Below, piece by piece: positions 1 through 8,297 of a DNA stretch of 64,000 nucleotides. Each line of letters begins with the position of its first letter. Positions within the stretch are counted from its first letter, which is position 1. This stretch comes from Basfia succiniciproducens. GTDB lineage: Bacteria; Pseudomonadota; Gammaproteobacteria; Enterobacterales; Pasteurellaceae. The position numbers and the translations under genes were made by a program. The notes under the pieces were generated by a model. The model had not been told where the DNA came from. It saw only the letters and a program-made list of their open reading frames with translations, and ran no database searches. The stretch is from positions 849,405 to 913,404 of the forward strand of contig NZ_CP015031.1 in assembly GCF_011455875.1 (NCBI RefSeq). The letters are read 5' to 3'.

Positions 1-45
1 AAACAGACCGCACTTTTTTGTAATTTTCGCCACATTCGGCTAAAT

Positions 46-492
46 CTATCCATTAATAATCACCTCATTTGGCAATTCGTTTTTATCATCCGGTTTAACC
101 GGGAAATGAATCGCAAGTTCTTTACCTATACTCTCTATTGCCGCAATCACAGCCTGAGTATATTCATCATCTTTAAAATAGCTGATCATTAGCTGACATT
201 GTTGCTGCCAAAAATTATCGCCGACAAATTGGTGAATACCTAAATCACCAATTACGGCACATTTATGGGACTTATGGGCGATATAAATTAATACGCCGTT
301 ATGGGCTTGGGTTTTATCCATTTCGAGCTGCATAAAAATTTGCAAGGCGCGATCCACACTGGATAAATTTTCCGATTCGGGCAAATTTCTTTCAATATAA
401 ACACGTAATTCTGCTGAACTCTCTTGTTCAAAGCGAGCAATTGCCGATTCAATCAAATTTTTATCAAAAGGAATTCTTGAGAATAATGACAT
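46..492 (-). CDS. TPM-domain protein (YgcG/DUF477 type), cytosolic form
   Basis: A 148-residue protein beginning MSLFSRIPFD. It resembles the TPM domain (once called a repair or phosphatase domain) often encoded beside lemA. Visible family features are the early stretch around 'FEQESSAELRVYIER' and the central 'HNGVLIYIAHKSHKCAVIGD' core. No signal peptide or C-terminal membrane segment is visible, so it matches the short cytosolic paralogue rather than the secreted YgcG form. The reading frame is open upstream to base 576, but those 28 codons would cover the hairpin at 543-565 and give an unlikely N-terminus, so I place the start at 492. It lies just downstream of lemA on the same strand and is probably cotranscribed. 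The biochemical role is unknown. Confidence 0.75.
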   Translation of the reverse strand: MSLFSRIPFDKNLIESAIARFEQESSAELRVYIERNLPESENLSSVDRALQIFMQLEMDKTQAHNGVLIYIAHKSHKCAVIGDLGIHQFVGDNFWQQQCQLMISYFKDDEYTQAVIAAIESIGKELAIHFPVKPDDKNELPNEVIING

Positions 493-542
493 AACAATCC
501 ACTTAAGAAAAAAAGAATGGTAAACGACATACCATAAATGAA

Positions 543-565
543 GGCACGAACGCGTTGTTCGTGCC
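543..565. other. Hairpin between lemA and the TPM gene
   Basis: The arms GGCACGAAC (543-551) and GTTCGTGCC (557-565) can form a 9-bp stem. On the plus strand it is followed by ATTTTT, as in a terminator, but no plus-strand gene ends here. On the minus strand it sits between the lemA stop and the TPM start, where it could attenuate or stabilise the mRNA. Confidence 0.45.
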
Positions 566-575
566 ATTTTTGACA

Positions 576-1160
576 TTATTTATCAAAACTTACTGTTGGT
601 GCATTTTCTGCACCGGCAGTTGATTTAAAATAAGGTTTTTCTTTGAATCCCAAAATCATCGCCGCTAATTTAGTTGGGAATTGGCGAACTTTCTGATTAT
701 ATACGCGAGCCGCTTCATTGAATTTATTGCGAGCCACATTAATTCGGTTTTCAGTACCTTCCAATTGTGCCTGTAAATTCATAAACCCTTCATGCGCTTT
801 TAATTCCGGATATCTTTCTACCGAAACTAACAAACGGGATAATGCCGAACCTACAGAATCCTGATTTTGTTGGAATTGCGCTAATTGTTCCTCAGTCATA
901 TTTGCCGGATCAATTTTTGTTTGTGTTGCTTTAGCGCGCGCTTCAATAACACCGGTTAAGGTTTCTTGCTCAAAGTTAGCCTGACCTTTTACGGTATTAA
1001 CAAGATTTGGAATTAAATCAGAACGGCGCTGATATTGAGACTCAACATTAGCCCATACAGAATCAATTTCCTCTTCCGCTTTTACCAGCCCGTTGTAACT
1101 GGACATTAATGTGAAACCGGCAATTACCGCAACAATGATAATAAGGAGCCACTTTTTCAT
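576..1160 (-). CDS. lemA: LemA family membrane protein
   Basis: A 194-residue protein with one N-terminal membrane segment (about residues 4-22) followed by the soluble four-helix LemA domain. Family signatures are visible: 'VKAEEEIDSVWANVESQYQRR', 'DLIPNLVNTVKG', 'LSRLLVSVERYPELKA' and 'ARNKFNEAARVYNQ'. Length is typical of the family. LemA proteins have an outside-in helical topology and an uncertain cellular role. The gene is followed on the same strand by a TPM-domain gene, the usual lemA partner. Upstream is the terminator of the first ompA gene, so it probably has its own promoter within the short 1161-1195 gap or depends on read-through. Confidence 0.93.
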   Translation of the reverse strand: MKKWLLIIIVAVIAGFTLMSSYNGLVKAEEEIDSVWANVESQYQRRSDLIPNLVNTVKGQANFEQETLTGVIEARAKATQTKIDPANMTEEQLAQFQQNQDSVGSALSRLLVSVERYPELKAHEGFMNLQAQLEGTENRINVARNKFNEAARVYNQKVRQFPTKLAAMILGFKEKPYFKSTAGAENAPTVSFDK

Positions 1161-1195
1161 TTTTTATTCATTCCTAAATTTATATAGATAAACAA

Positions 1196-1220
1196 AAGAC
1201 CTAAACAACGTTTAGGTCTT
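1196..1220 (-). terminator. Rho-independent terminator after the first ompA
   Basis: A perfect 11-bp stem, AAGACCTAAAC (1196-1206) with GTTTAGGTCTT (1210-1220) and a 3-base loop. On the minus strand it is followed by TTGTTTA. It lies 68 bases past the ompA stop. Confidence 0.8.
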
Positions 1221-1288
1221 CTTCAAGTTATTTTAGAAAATCACTAATTTGCATTACTAACTTTCTCATAATCATCTATAAACGATAA

Positions 1289-2365
1289 TTATTTAGTACC
1301 TTGTACAGAAACTTCTACACGACGGTCTGGTGCTAAGCAAGCGATAAGCGCTTTACGACCTTTAACCGCGTCACATGTGTTACCTGTAACAGGATTTGCT
1401 TCACCGTAACCGGTTGCCGTGATTGCATTTTGTGCAACACCTTTAGAAACTAAGTAGTTTGCTACTGTTTCAGCACGTCTTTGTGAAAGTTTTAAGTTTG
1501 CAGCTTCTTTACCGATACGGTCTGCATAACCAGCTACAGATACTGCAGGGCTTTGAACTTGAGCAATTTCACCATAGATGTTGTCTAATGATGCTGAAGC
1601 TTCAGGTTTTAATGTTGCTTTACCGAATGCGAAAGTTACGTCGCTGTTTAAAGTGAAAGTTTTGCTCACAACTTCTTCAGCTACCGGCGCAGCTACACCT
1701 TGACCAAAACGGTAAGAAACACCAGCTGTTACGCTGTGGATTTCCGGAGTATAGTCGAAACGTGTGCCATTAGCATTTTCCAATTTACCCACTTTGTTTA
1801 ACCATTGGTATTCAAGACGGAATGCTAATTCAGGTAATGAAGGTAATGCATATTCAAGACCTGCGCCTAATAACAATGAAGTTTTTAAGCTGTGATCTGC
1901 AAAGTCTGATTTATTAAAGCCATATGAATAACCGTCGTTAACTTTATAGTCAGAACGAACTAATGCTGCACCAACTTTACCGTATACATCTAAGCCTGAT
2001 AATACTGGAGCTAAAGCACCTAAATCATAGCTTGGTTTTAAGCTTAGGTGTGCACCGTGGTTAGTGTGTTTCGCAGAAGTTGCACCGTTTGTACGAAGTG
2101 CTGCACGACCGAAATCATCATAACCTAATTCTACCGCTAAACCTAAGTTGTCACGATTAAAAATTTGGTAACCACCGAATACACCGTAAGTTACTGAGTT
2201 AGTGTGGCTACCAACGCCATCTTCAGCATATTGGGTATAACCGTCGTGGAATGATGCCCAACCAGCTTTTGCACCAGCATAGAAAGTGTTTTCTTGTGGA
2301 GCCGCTTGTGCTGCTGTTGCTGCTGCTAAACCAGCGATAGCTAATGCGATTGCAGTTTTTTTCAT
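1289..2365 (-). CDS. ompA: OmpA family outer membrane protein (P5 type), first copy
   Basis: A 358-residue protein. The signal peptide is MKKTAIALAIAGLAAATAAQA, cleaved before APQENTFY. Residues about 22-220 form the eight-stranded OmpA beta-barrel, with strand and loop alternation and 'RLEYQWLNKVG'. The periplasmic peptidoglycan-binding OmpA domain follows from about 240, with 'GYADRIGKEAANLKLSQRRA' and 'RRVEVSV'. I chose the start at 2365 because AGAGGAT stands at proper distance upstream; the frame extends ten codons further without a ribosome site. Family role: abundant porin-like envelope anchor and adhesin. A paralogue lies immediately upstream (2965-4017). The C-terminal domains are nearly identical while the barrel loops differ. 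Confidence 0.96.
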   Translation of the reverse strand: MKKTAIALAIAGLAAATAAQAAPQENTFYAGAKAGWASFHDGYTQYAEDGVGSHTNSVTYGVFGGYQIFNRDNLGLAVELGYDDFGRAALRTNGATSAKHTNHGAHLSLKPSYDLGALAPVLSGLDVYGKVGAALVRSDYKVNDGYSYGFNKSDFADHSLKTSLLLGAGLEYALPSLPELAFRLEYQWLNKVGKLENANGTRFDYTPEIHSVTAGVSYRFGQGVAAPVAEEVVSKTFTLNSDVTFAFGKATLKPEASASLDNIYGEIAQVQSPAVSVAGYADRIGKEAANLKLSQRRAETVANYLVSKGVAQNAITATGYGEANPVTGNTCDAVKGRKALIACLAPDRRVEVSVQGTK

Positions 2366-2964
2366 TTTGATGATCCTCTTAAATATTTTAGTCATCTTAT
2401 TTAAAATAATTTCTCAGCAATATTGCTGAATGAACACGACCGTGTTCGACTCTCTTAAAACATTTTAAAAAATGTGAACTTTTTCAAAAACCGCTGTTCT
2501 AAGATTATACTTGCCAGGTTCACGAATTTGCCTAACATTTACCTTTTGACAAATTCATTTCTTTAACTATGAAAGTATAAAGAATGCTTCAAAAGTATGT
2601 ATATTATCCATTTATAAAAATGGAAAATCAATTATTTTTTTATTCATGCCTATTTTTTGAGCTAAAAAACATCTCTTTCGCCTGTTTTTTAACCATTTCG
2701 ATTATTATCTAGTTTGTTAATAACCCTATAAAAAAATAAGAATTTTCCTTATTTTTAAATAATATCCGTTGTTAACTAATCATAGTCAAATCTACATAAA
2801 ACAGGCTAAAATTCTTAACTGTTTTAGTAATAAAATTTATTAGTTTTGAATAACCTCATCGCTTTATCTTTATATAGAAAAGACTACATTAATTATCCAT
2901 AAAAAAAAAGACCTAAAATAATTTAGGCCTTTTTATATAAAATTGCTAAACAATTAACTATTTA
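2366..2964 (-). promoter_or_regulatory. Gap between the ompA paralogues, with structured ompA leader
   Basis: About 600 AT-rich bases without a gene. Near the downstream ompA are two inverted repeats: a perfect 16-base palindrome TCAGCAATATTGCTGA (2414-2429) and GAACACG/CGTGTTC (2432-2438, 2441-2447). Both would lie in the 5' leader of the first ompA mRNA on the minus strand. Structured leaders that set mRNA stability are known for enterobacterial ompA. The rest, apart from the terminator at 2906-2934, shows no clear ORF or RNA. Confidence 0.5.
2906..2934 (-). terminator. Rho-independent terminator after the second ompA
   Basis: On the minus strand the hairpin AAAAGGCCTAAA / TTTAGGTCTTTT, with one G-U wobble and a 4-base loop, runs into a long T tract. 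It closely resembles the terminator of the other ompA copy, consistent with gene duplication. Confidence 0.85.
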
Positions 2965-4017
2965 TTACATAGTTGCTTGTTTTTCGCCTTTAACGGCAAC
3001 TTCTACACGACGATCCGGTGCTAAGCAAGCGATAAGCGCTTTACGACCTTTAACCGCGTCGCAAGTGTTACCTGTAACCGGATTTGCTTCACCGTAGCCG
3101 GTTGCAGTGATTGCATTTTGTGCAACACCTTTAGAAACCAAGTAGTTTGCTACTGTTTCAGCACGTCTTTGTGAAAGTTTTAAGTTTGCAGCTTCTTTAC
3201 CGATGCGGTCCGCATAACCGTTTACATTAACGGATACATTATTAACTTGAGCGATTTCGCCGTAAATGCCATCTAAAGTTGAAGTCGCTTCAGGTTTTAA
3301 TGTTGCTTTAGCAAACGGGAAAGTTACATCACTGTTTAAAGTAAATGTTTTGTTTACCACTTCAGGCGCCGCTACAGGTGCCGCACCTTGACCGAAGCGG
3401 TAAGATAAACCGAATGTTACGGCACCGATATCAGGTGTGAAGTCCGCATCATTATAGCCGGACCATTTTTGATCACGACCAACATTTTCGATCCATTGGT
3501 ATTCTAAACGCATAGCCAATTCAGGTAGGATTGGAAGCGCATATTCAAGACCTGCTGCAAATGTCGGAGAAACTTTTAAAGAATGTCCGGCAGCGTCTAT
3601 ACTATAATCTTTATAATCAGTACGAATTAATGCTGCGCCAACACGAGCATAAACATCTAAACCGTCTAATACTTCATAGCTCGGTTTAATGCTTAAATTC
3701 ACGCCGTGATTAGTAAATTTACCGCGTTTTGCATCAGTCTCTATCAGACGAATACGACCGTAATCATCGTAACCTAATTCTACTGCTAAACCGAAATTAT
3801 TTTGGTTAAGAATTTGGTAACCACCAAACACGCCATAAGTCACAGAATTTTTCTTAGCAGAAAGTCCGTCAGAATTATGGAATGCATCTACGCCATCATG
3901 AAAAGATGCCCAACCTGCACGAGCACCCGCATAGAAAGTATTTTCTTGTGGAGCCGCTTGCGCAACTGTTGCTGCAGCTAAGCCTGCGATAGCTAATGCG
4001 ATTGCTGTTTTTTTCAT
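2965..4017 (-). CDS. ompA: OmpA family outer membrane protein (P5 type), second copy
   Basis: A 350-residue paralogue of the neighbouring ompA. It has the same signal peptide (MKKTAIALAIAGLAAATVAQA), the same barrel plan and the same OmpA C-terminal peptidoglycan-binding domain. Differences concentrate in the predicted surface loops, for example around residues 35-55, 85-95 and 175-190, and in a short C-terminal tail ending KQATM. AAAGAGGAT stands just upstream of the start at 4017. It has its own terminator, so the two copies can be expressed separately. The near-identity of the last 100 codons points to recent duplication or ongoing gene conversion. Confidence 0.96.
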   Translation of the reverse strand: MKKTAIALAIAGLAAATVAQAAPQENTFYAGARAGWASFHDGVDAFHNSDGLSAKKNSVTYGVFGGYQILNQNNFGLAVELGYDDYGRIRLIETDAKRGKFTNHGVNLSIKPSYEVLDGLDVYARVGAALIRTDYKDYSIDAAGHSLKVSPTFAAGLEYALPILPELAMRLEYQWIENVGRDQKWSGYNDADFTPDIGAVTFGLSYRFGQGAAPVAAPEVVNKTFTLNSDVTFPFAKATLKPEATSTLDGIYGEIAQVNNVSVNVNGYADRIGKEAANLKLSQRRAETVANYLVSKGVAQNAITATGYGEANPVTGNTCDAVKGRKALIACLAPDRRVEVAVKGEKQATM

Positions 4018-4398
4018 TGCTTTATCCTCTTTAAAATGTCATTAAATAAAATAATGATATTGTATAGATACTAAACTTATTGGTTACAATTTTAACTAAT
4101 TTACGGCAAGATAAAATTGTAGTTAGATGAACCGGTTTCCCAATTCAAATACTTATTACTCTTTTTATCAGAGCTTTCTAAGCAATTAAATTATCCTAAC
4201 TAAACGGAATAAAATCAAATTTTATGCCTTTGATTGGTTATTTATTAATCTAATTGCTTATAAATTATACATTATGATTATTTTTTAATCAAACTTTAGT
4301 CCGTTAACTTTGTGATTTTTCCATTTAAATTAATAATCAATATGCTACAATTCTGCCATCCGACTATATTAATTTATCACCGATAAGAGCTGTAATTT
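4018..4398. other. Divergent promoter region between ompA and ydiJ
   Basis: About 380 very AT-rich bases that must hold the minus-strand ompA promoter and the plus-strand ydiJ promoter. I see no convincing operator, RNA gene or ORF. Confidence 0.4.
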
Positions 4399-7300
4399 AT
4401 GCTACCACGTTTAAAAGAAGTTCCCCAGCTTACACCGCTTGTTTCCGATTTTTTAGATGATCTCAAAGCGCAATATTTTGAGGGCGATATTGCCTCCAAT
4501 TATGCCGATCGCTTAAGTCTGGCTACGGATAATAGCGTTTATCAATTATTACCTCAGGCTATTTTATTTCCTAAATCCGTATCTGATGTTGTTCGAATTA
4601 CAAAACTCGCTCAACAACACAAGTATCTTTCCTTAACCTTTACGCCGCGCGGCGGTGGTACAGGAACAAACGGTCAGGCGATTAACAATAATATTATAGT
4701 TGATCTTTCCCGCCACATGACAGGTATTTTGGAACTCAATGTTGAAGAGCGCTGGGTTCGCGTTCAGGCCGGCGTGGTTAAAGATCAGCTCAATCAATTT
4801 TTAAAACCTCACGGACTTTTCTTTGCACCGGAATTATCCACCAGTAATCGTGCCACGCTGGGCGGTATGATTAATACCGATGCTTCAGGGCAAGGTTCTT
4901 TGCAATACGGTAAAACCTCGGATCATGTGCTCGGTTTGCGTGCGGTTTTGGTAAACGGCGACATTATTGATACAAGTGCGGTCAAAACGGAGCGATTTTT
5001 GGACAATCTCGCCGCTAAAAAAGTTACCTTTACAAGCAAACGATTACATGAAGAAGTTTTTCACCGCTGCAAAGAAAAACGTGAACAAATTGTTCGGGAT
5101 TTGCCGCAATTGAACCGATTTTTAACAGGTTATGACCTGAAAAACGTATTAAATGAAGATGAAAGCGAATTTAACTTAACCCGTCTGCTAACCGGTTCGG
5201 AAGGCACATTAGCCTTTATTTGCGAAGCCACGTTAGATCTCACGCCGATTCCGCAAATCCGAACCTTGATTAATGTGAAATACAGTTCTTTTGACGCCGC
5301 ATTACGTAGTGCGCCCTTTATGGTACAGGCAAACGCGCTTTCTGTGGAAACAGTTGATTCCAAAGTACTTAATCTCGCGAAAGAAGATATCATTTGGCAT
5401 TCCGTTAAAGAACTACTAACGGAAGAGGCAAACAGCCCGATTCTCGGCTTAAATATTGTTGAGTTTGCGGGCAATAATAAAAATTTGATTGAACGTCAAG
5501 TCGCCGCTTTATGTGCTCAGTTGGATGAAAAAATTGCCAACCGGGAAGGCAATATTATCGGTTATCAAGTATGTTCGGATCTGCCTTCTATTGAACGCAT
5601 TTATGCCATGCGCAAAAAAGCGGTGGGGCTGTTGGGTAATGCGAAAGGTGCGGCGAAACCGATTCCTTTTGTGGAAGACACCTGCGTTCCGCCTGAAAAT
5701 TTAGCCGATTATATTACCGAATTCCGGGCATTATTGGACGGTTATCATCTGCAATACGGTATGTTCGGGCATGTAGACGCCGGTGTGCTTCATGTGCGCC
5801 CGGCATTGGATCTGTGCGATAAAGAACAGGTTCAACTGTTTAAGCACATTTCCGATAGCGTTGCGGAACTCACACGCAAATACGGCGGTTTGATTTGGGG
5901 TGAGCACGGTAAAGGAATCCGTTCTTACTATGGCGAAAAATTCTTTACGCCGGAACTTTGGCAAGAACTGCGCTATATCAAATTCCTGTTTGATCCGCAT
6001 AATCGCCTGAATCCCGGCAAAATTTGCAGTGCACTGAATAGCGAACAACAGCTCTACCCTATTCTCTCGCCGATGCGGGCCGATAACGATCGCCAAATTC
6101 CGATAAAAATGCGTGAAGAATATGCCGGCGCTATGAATTGCAACGGCAACGGATTATGTTTTAATTTTGATGTCCACAGCACTATGTGTCCGTCAATGAA
6201 AGTGAGCGGAAACCGCCTGTTTTCACCGAAAGGGCGTGCGGGAATGGTACGCGAATGGCTGCGTTTGATGGCAAATGAGAATGTAACGCCCGAACAGCTA
6301 AATTTCCATCATTCGCAGGTAAAATTGTCCGAATTGGTTGAAAAAGTAAAAAATTCAGTGAAGAAATGGCGGGGCGAATATGACTTTTCCCATGAAGTGA
6401 AGGCGGCAATGGATACCTGTCTTGCCTGTAAAGCCTGCGCAAGCCAGTGCCCGATTAAAATTGATGTAGCGAGCTTCCGCTCCAAATTTTTCTATTTTTA
6501 TCATCAGCGTTATGTTCGTCCGAGTAAAGACTATATTGTGGCAAATTTGGAAACGGTTGCGCCTTATATGGCAAAACAGCCTAAACTTTTCAACTTTGTT
6601 ATGAAATCGAAATTTATGAAAATTGCAGCGGAAAAAGCGCTGGGCATGACGGATATTCCGTTGTTATCGGAGCCTAATTTGCGTCATCAATTAGTTGAAA
6701 TCGGTTACCAAGGGAAAACCTTAGAACAGTTGGAACGTCTTTCTCCCACAGAAAAGTCTAATATGTTATTGATTGTGCAAGATCCTTATACCTCTTATTA
6801 TGATGCAACCGTTGTAGCGGATTTTGTGGAACTTTGCTGGAAATTAGGCTTCAAGCCGGTGCTTTTGCCTTTTAAACCGAACGGTAAAGCACAGCATATT
6901 AAAGGCTTTTTAGGGCAATTTGCGCGCACGGCAAAAAACCAGGCGGATTTTTTAAACCGCATGACAAAGCTGGGTCTGCCGCTTGTCGGCGTTGATCCCG
7001 CCATTGTGCTTTCCTATCGTGACGAATATAACGAAATCCTGCAACAAAACCGAGGTGATTTTCATGTCATTACTGCGCACGAATGGCTAAAAAACCAATT
7101 GGATTCAAACCTGTTAAAAACTGCGGTGAAAAATTTGCAAAAAAATCACCGCACTTTGAACACGCACGAATGGTATTTATTCCCTCATTGTACCGAACAA
7201 ACCTTTATGCCTAACAGCCCGCAGGAATGGCAGCAAATTTTTACCGCATTCGGGCAGCATTTGGAAGTGGAAAAAGTGGGATGTTGCGGCATGGCGGGCG

Positions 7301-7491
7301 TGTTCGGGCATGATATGAAAAACCAAGAGATGTCAAAAGCGATTTATGCTGGTTCCTGGGCGACGAAGCTTACCGGTAAAAATATTGAATATTGCCTGGC
7401 AACCGGTTATTCATGTCGAAGCCAAGTGGCGCGTTTGGAAAACGAAGAATTAAAGCACCCGGTGCAAGCTCTTCTCTCTCTTTTCCATTAA
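4399..7491 (+). CDS. ydiJ: FAD-linked oxidase with Fe-S domain (YdiJ, D-2-hydroxyglutarate dehydrogenase type)
   Basis: A 1030-residue fusion protein matching the YdiJ plan. Residues about 45-200 form the FAD-binding (PCMH) domain, with 'TPRGGGTGTNGQ' and 'LGGMINTDASGQGS'. Residues about 200-560 form the FAD-oxidase C domain, with 'GHVDAGVLHVRPALD' and 'WGEHGKGIRS'. Then comes a ferredoxin-like region with Cys581 and Cys587, and the 4Fe-4S motif C674-x2-C677-x2-C680-x3-C684. A CCG domain with 'CCGMAGVFGHD' lies near the C-terminus. E. coli YdiJ oxidises D-2-hydroxyglutarate; this relative probably oxidises a D-2-hydroxyacid and passes electrons to the quinone pool. It appears monocistronic, with a strong terminator directly downstream. 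Confidence 0.93.
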   Translation: MLPRLKEVPQLTPLVSDFLDDLKAQYFEGDIASNYADRLSLATDNSVYQLLPQAILFPKSVSDVVRITKLAQQHKYLSLTFTPRGGGTGTNGQAINNNIIVDLSRHMTGILELNVEERWVRVQAGVVKDQLNQFLKPHGLFFAPELSTSNRATLGGMINTDASGQGSLQYGKTSDHVLGLRAVLVNGDIIDTSAVKTERFLDNLAAKKVTFTSKRLHEEVFHRCKEKREQIVRDLPQLNRFLTGYDLKNVLNEDESEFNLTRLLTGSEGTLAFICEATLDLTPIPQIRTLINVKYSSFDAALRSAPFMVQANALSVETVDSKVLNLAKEDIIWHSVKELLTEEANSPILGLNIVEFAGNNKNLIERQVAALCAQLDEKIANREGNIIGYQVCSDLPSIERIYAMRKKAVGLLGNAKGAAKPIPFVEDTCVPPENLADYITEFRALLDGYHLQYGMFGHVDAGVLHVRPALDLCDKEQVQLFKHISDSVAELTRKYGGLIWGEHGKGIRSYYGEKFFTPELWQELRYIKFLFDPHNRLNPGKICSALNSEQQLYPILSPMRADNDRQIPIKMREEYAGAMNCNGNGLCFNFDVHSTMCPSMKVSGNRLFSPKGRAGMVREWLRLMANENVTPEQLNFHHSQVKLSELVEKVKNSVKKWRGEYDFSHEVKAAMDTCLACKACASQCPIKIDVASFRSKFFYFYHQRYVRPSKDYIVANLETVAPYMAKQPKLFNFVMKSKFMKIAAEKALGMTDIPLLSEPNLRHQLVEIGYQGKTLEQLERLSPTEKSNMLLIVQDPYTSYYDATVVADFVELCWKLGFKPVLLPFKPNGKAQHIKGFLGQFARTAKNQADFLNRMTKLGLPLVGVDPAIVLSYRDEYNEILQQNRGDFHVITAHEWLKNQLDSNLLKTAVKNLQKNHRTLNTHEWYLFPHCTEQTFMPNSPQEWQQIFTAFGQHLEVEKVGCCGMAGVFGHDMKNQEMSKAIYAGSWATKLTGKNIEYCLATGYSCRSQVARLENEELKHPVQALLSLFH

Positions 7492-7501
7492 ACTAAATAC
7501 T

Positions 7502-7548
7502 AAAGGTGAGCCTAAAGGTGAGCCGCACATAATTAGGCTCACCTTTTT
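7502..7548 (+). terminator. ydiJ terminator with duplicated ascending arm
   Basis: The arm AAAGGTGAGCCTAA (7502-7515) pairs perfectly with TTAGGCTCACCTTT (7533-7546), followed by TT. A second copy of AAAGGTGAGCC (7514-7524) in the loop can pair with the same descending arm, giving two alternative hairpins ending in the same T tract. Confidence 0.88.
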
Positions 7549-7581
7549 ATTAGGGGCTGTTTATCTTTTATAAACAAATCC

Positions 7582-8178
7582 CTACTTTAAAATGCCCGAC
7601 AGCTCGAAAAATTTTCGATAAGCTTCAGCTTTCTTTTCTAAACTTAATGGATAAGCTCTTGATGTCGAAGGAACCCGATACAGCTTGAGTTCATGTCCCT
7701 GAAAAGGAAAATCAATATATTCATTGGTTTTCGGTTCCTTCAGTTTTAATTCCGGCACCAAACTGAATAAAGCTTCCGTGGCTTTACCTCCGGTAGTGAA
7801 CAACCAACGCACATTCGGTACTTTCTGCAAAACCTGCGTTAAATTTACCGGTTCCACAATTTTAAGAAACTTATCTGAAGCATTACCCTGCTCGCGAACG
7901 GCTTTTATCACCGTAGGACAGGAAGCAATGCCGCGTTCATGCAAAAAAGCCTTTATCCGTTCGGCATCAAAACGCTTTTCTCCCGGTACCTGAAAATATT
8001 CTTTATCTTCAAAAAAGATTAAGCCGTAAATCCGCCACATATCATTTTGAAAATTAGGATAATGGAATTCCATACAACGTTTTTCAGACTTAGGAGGGAA
8101 AGTCCCCATCATCATGACGGTTGCCCGAGCCGGCAACACCGGCGGAAACGGGTGGGTTTCAATAATTTGTACTGACAT
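7582..8178 (-). CDS. Uracil-DNA glycosylase superfamily protein
   Basis: A 198-residue protein that I place in the uracil-DNA glycosylase fold superfamily. The likely N-terminal active-site segment is 'MMMGTFPPKSEKRCMEFHYP' (about residues 22-41), and the likely C-terminal DNA-intercalation segment is 'VPSTSRAYP', followed by 'LEKKAEAYRKFF'. 'WLFTTGGKATEAL' fits the central strand and helix. The length suits a single-domain family member. It lies between the convergent ydiJ gene and the pntB terminator, so it is probably monocistronic. Substrate and activity cannot be read from sequence; it could be a mismatch or SMUG-like glycosylase, or an inactive relative. Confidence 0.65.
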   Translation of the reverse strand: MSVQIIETHPFPPVLPARATVMMMGTFPPKSEKRCMEFHYPNFQNDMWRIYGLIFFEDKEYFQVPGEKRFDAERIKAFLHERGIASCPTVIKAVREQGNASDKFLKIVEPVNLTQVLQKVPNVRWLFTTGGKATEALFSLVPELKLKEPKTNEYIDFPFQGHELKLYRVPSTSRAYPLSLEKKAEAYRKFFELSGILK

Positions 8179-8246
8179 TACGAATCCTTACGACAATGAC
8201 TAAGCATAATAGAGTCTGTTTATTTTTTACAAAACTTTTAAAAAAT

Positions 8247-8277
8247 AACCGCACTTTGATTGCTCATAAGTGCGGTT
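8247..8277 (-). terminator. Inverted uptake-signal pair, terminator after pntB
   Basis: AACCGCACTT (8247-8256) and AAGTGCGGTT (8268-8277) form a 10-bp stem. On the minus strand it is followed by ATTTTTTA, downstream of the pntB stop. Both arms contain the uptake-signal core. Confidence 0.85.
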
Positions 8278-8297
8278 TTAGGCATTTAATCCGTTAT

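Noticed and set aside
1459-1656. Plus-strand frame opposite ompA and similar antisense frames elsewhere (for example 9268-9759, 36032-36307)
   Set aside because: They shadow well-supported genes, lack ribosome sites and give low-complexity translations driven by the codon bias of the other strand.
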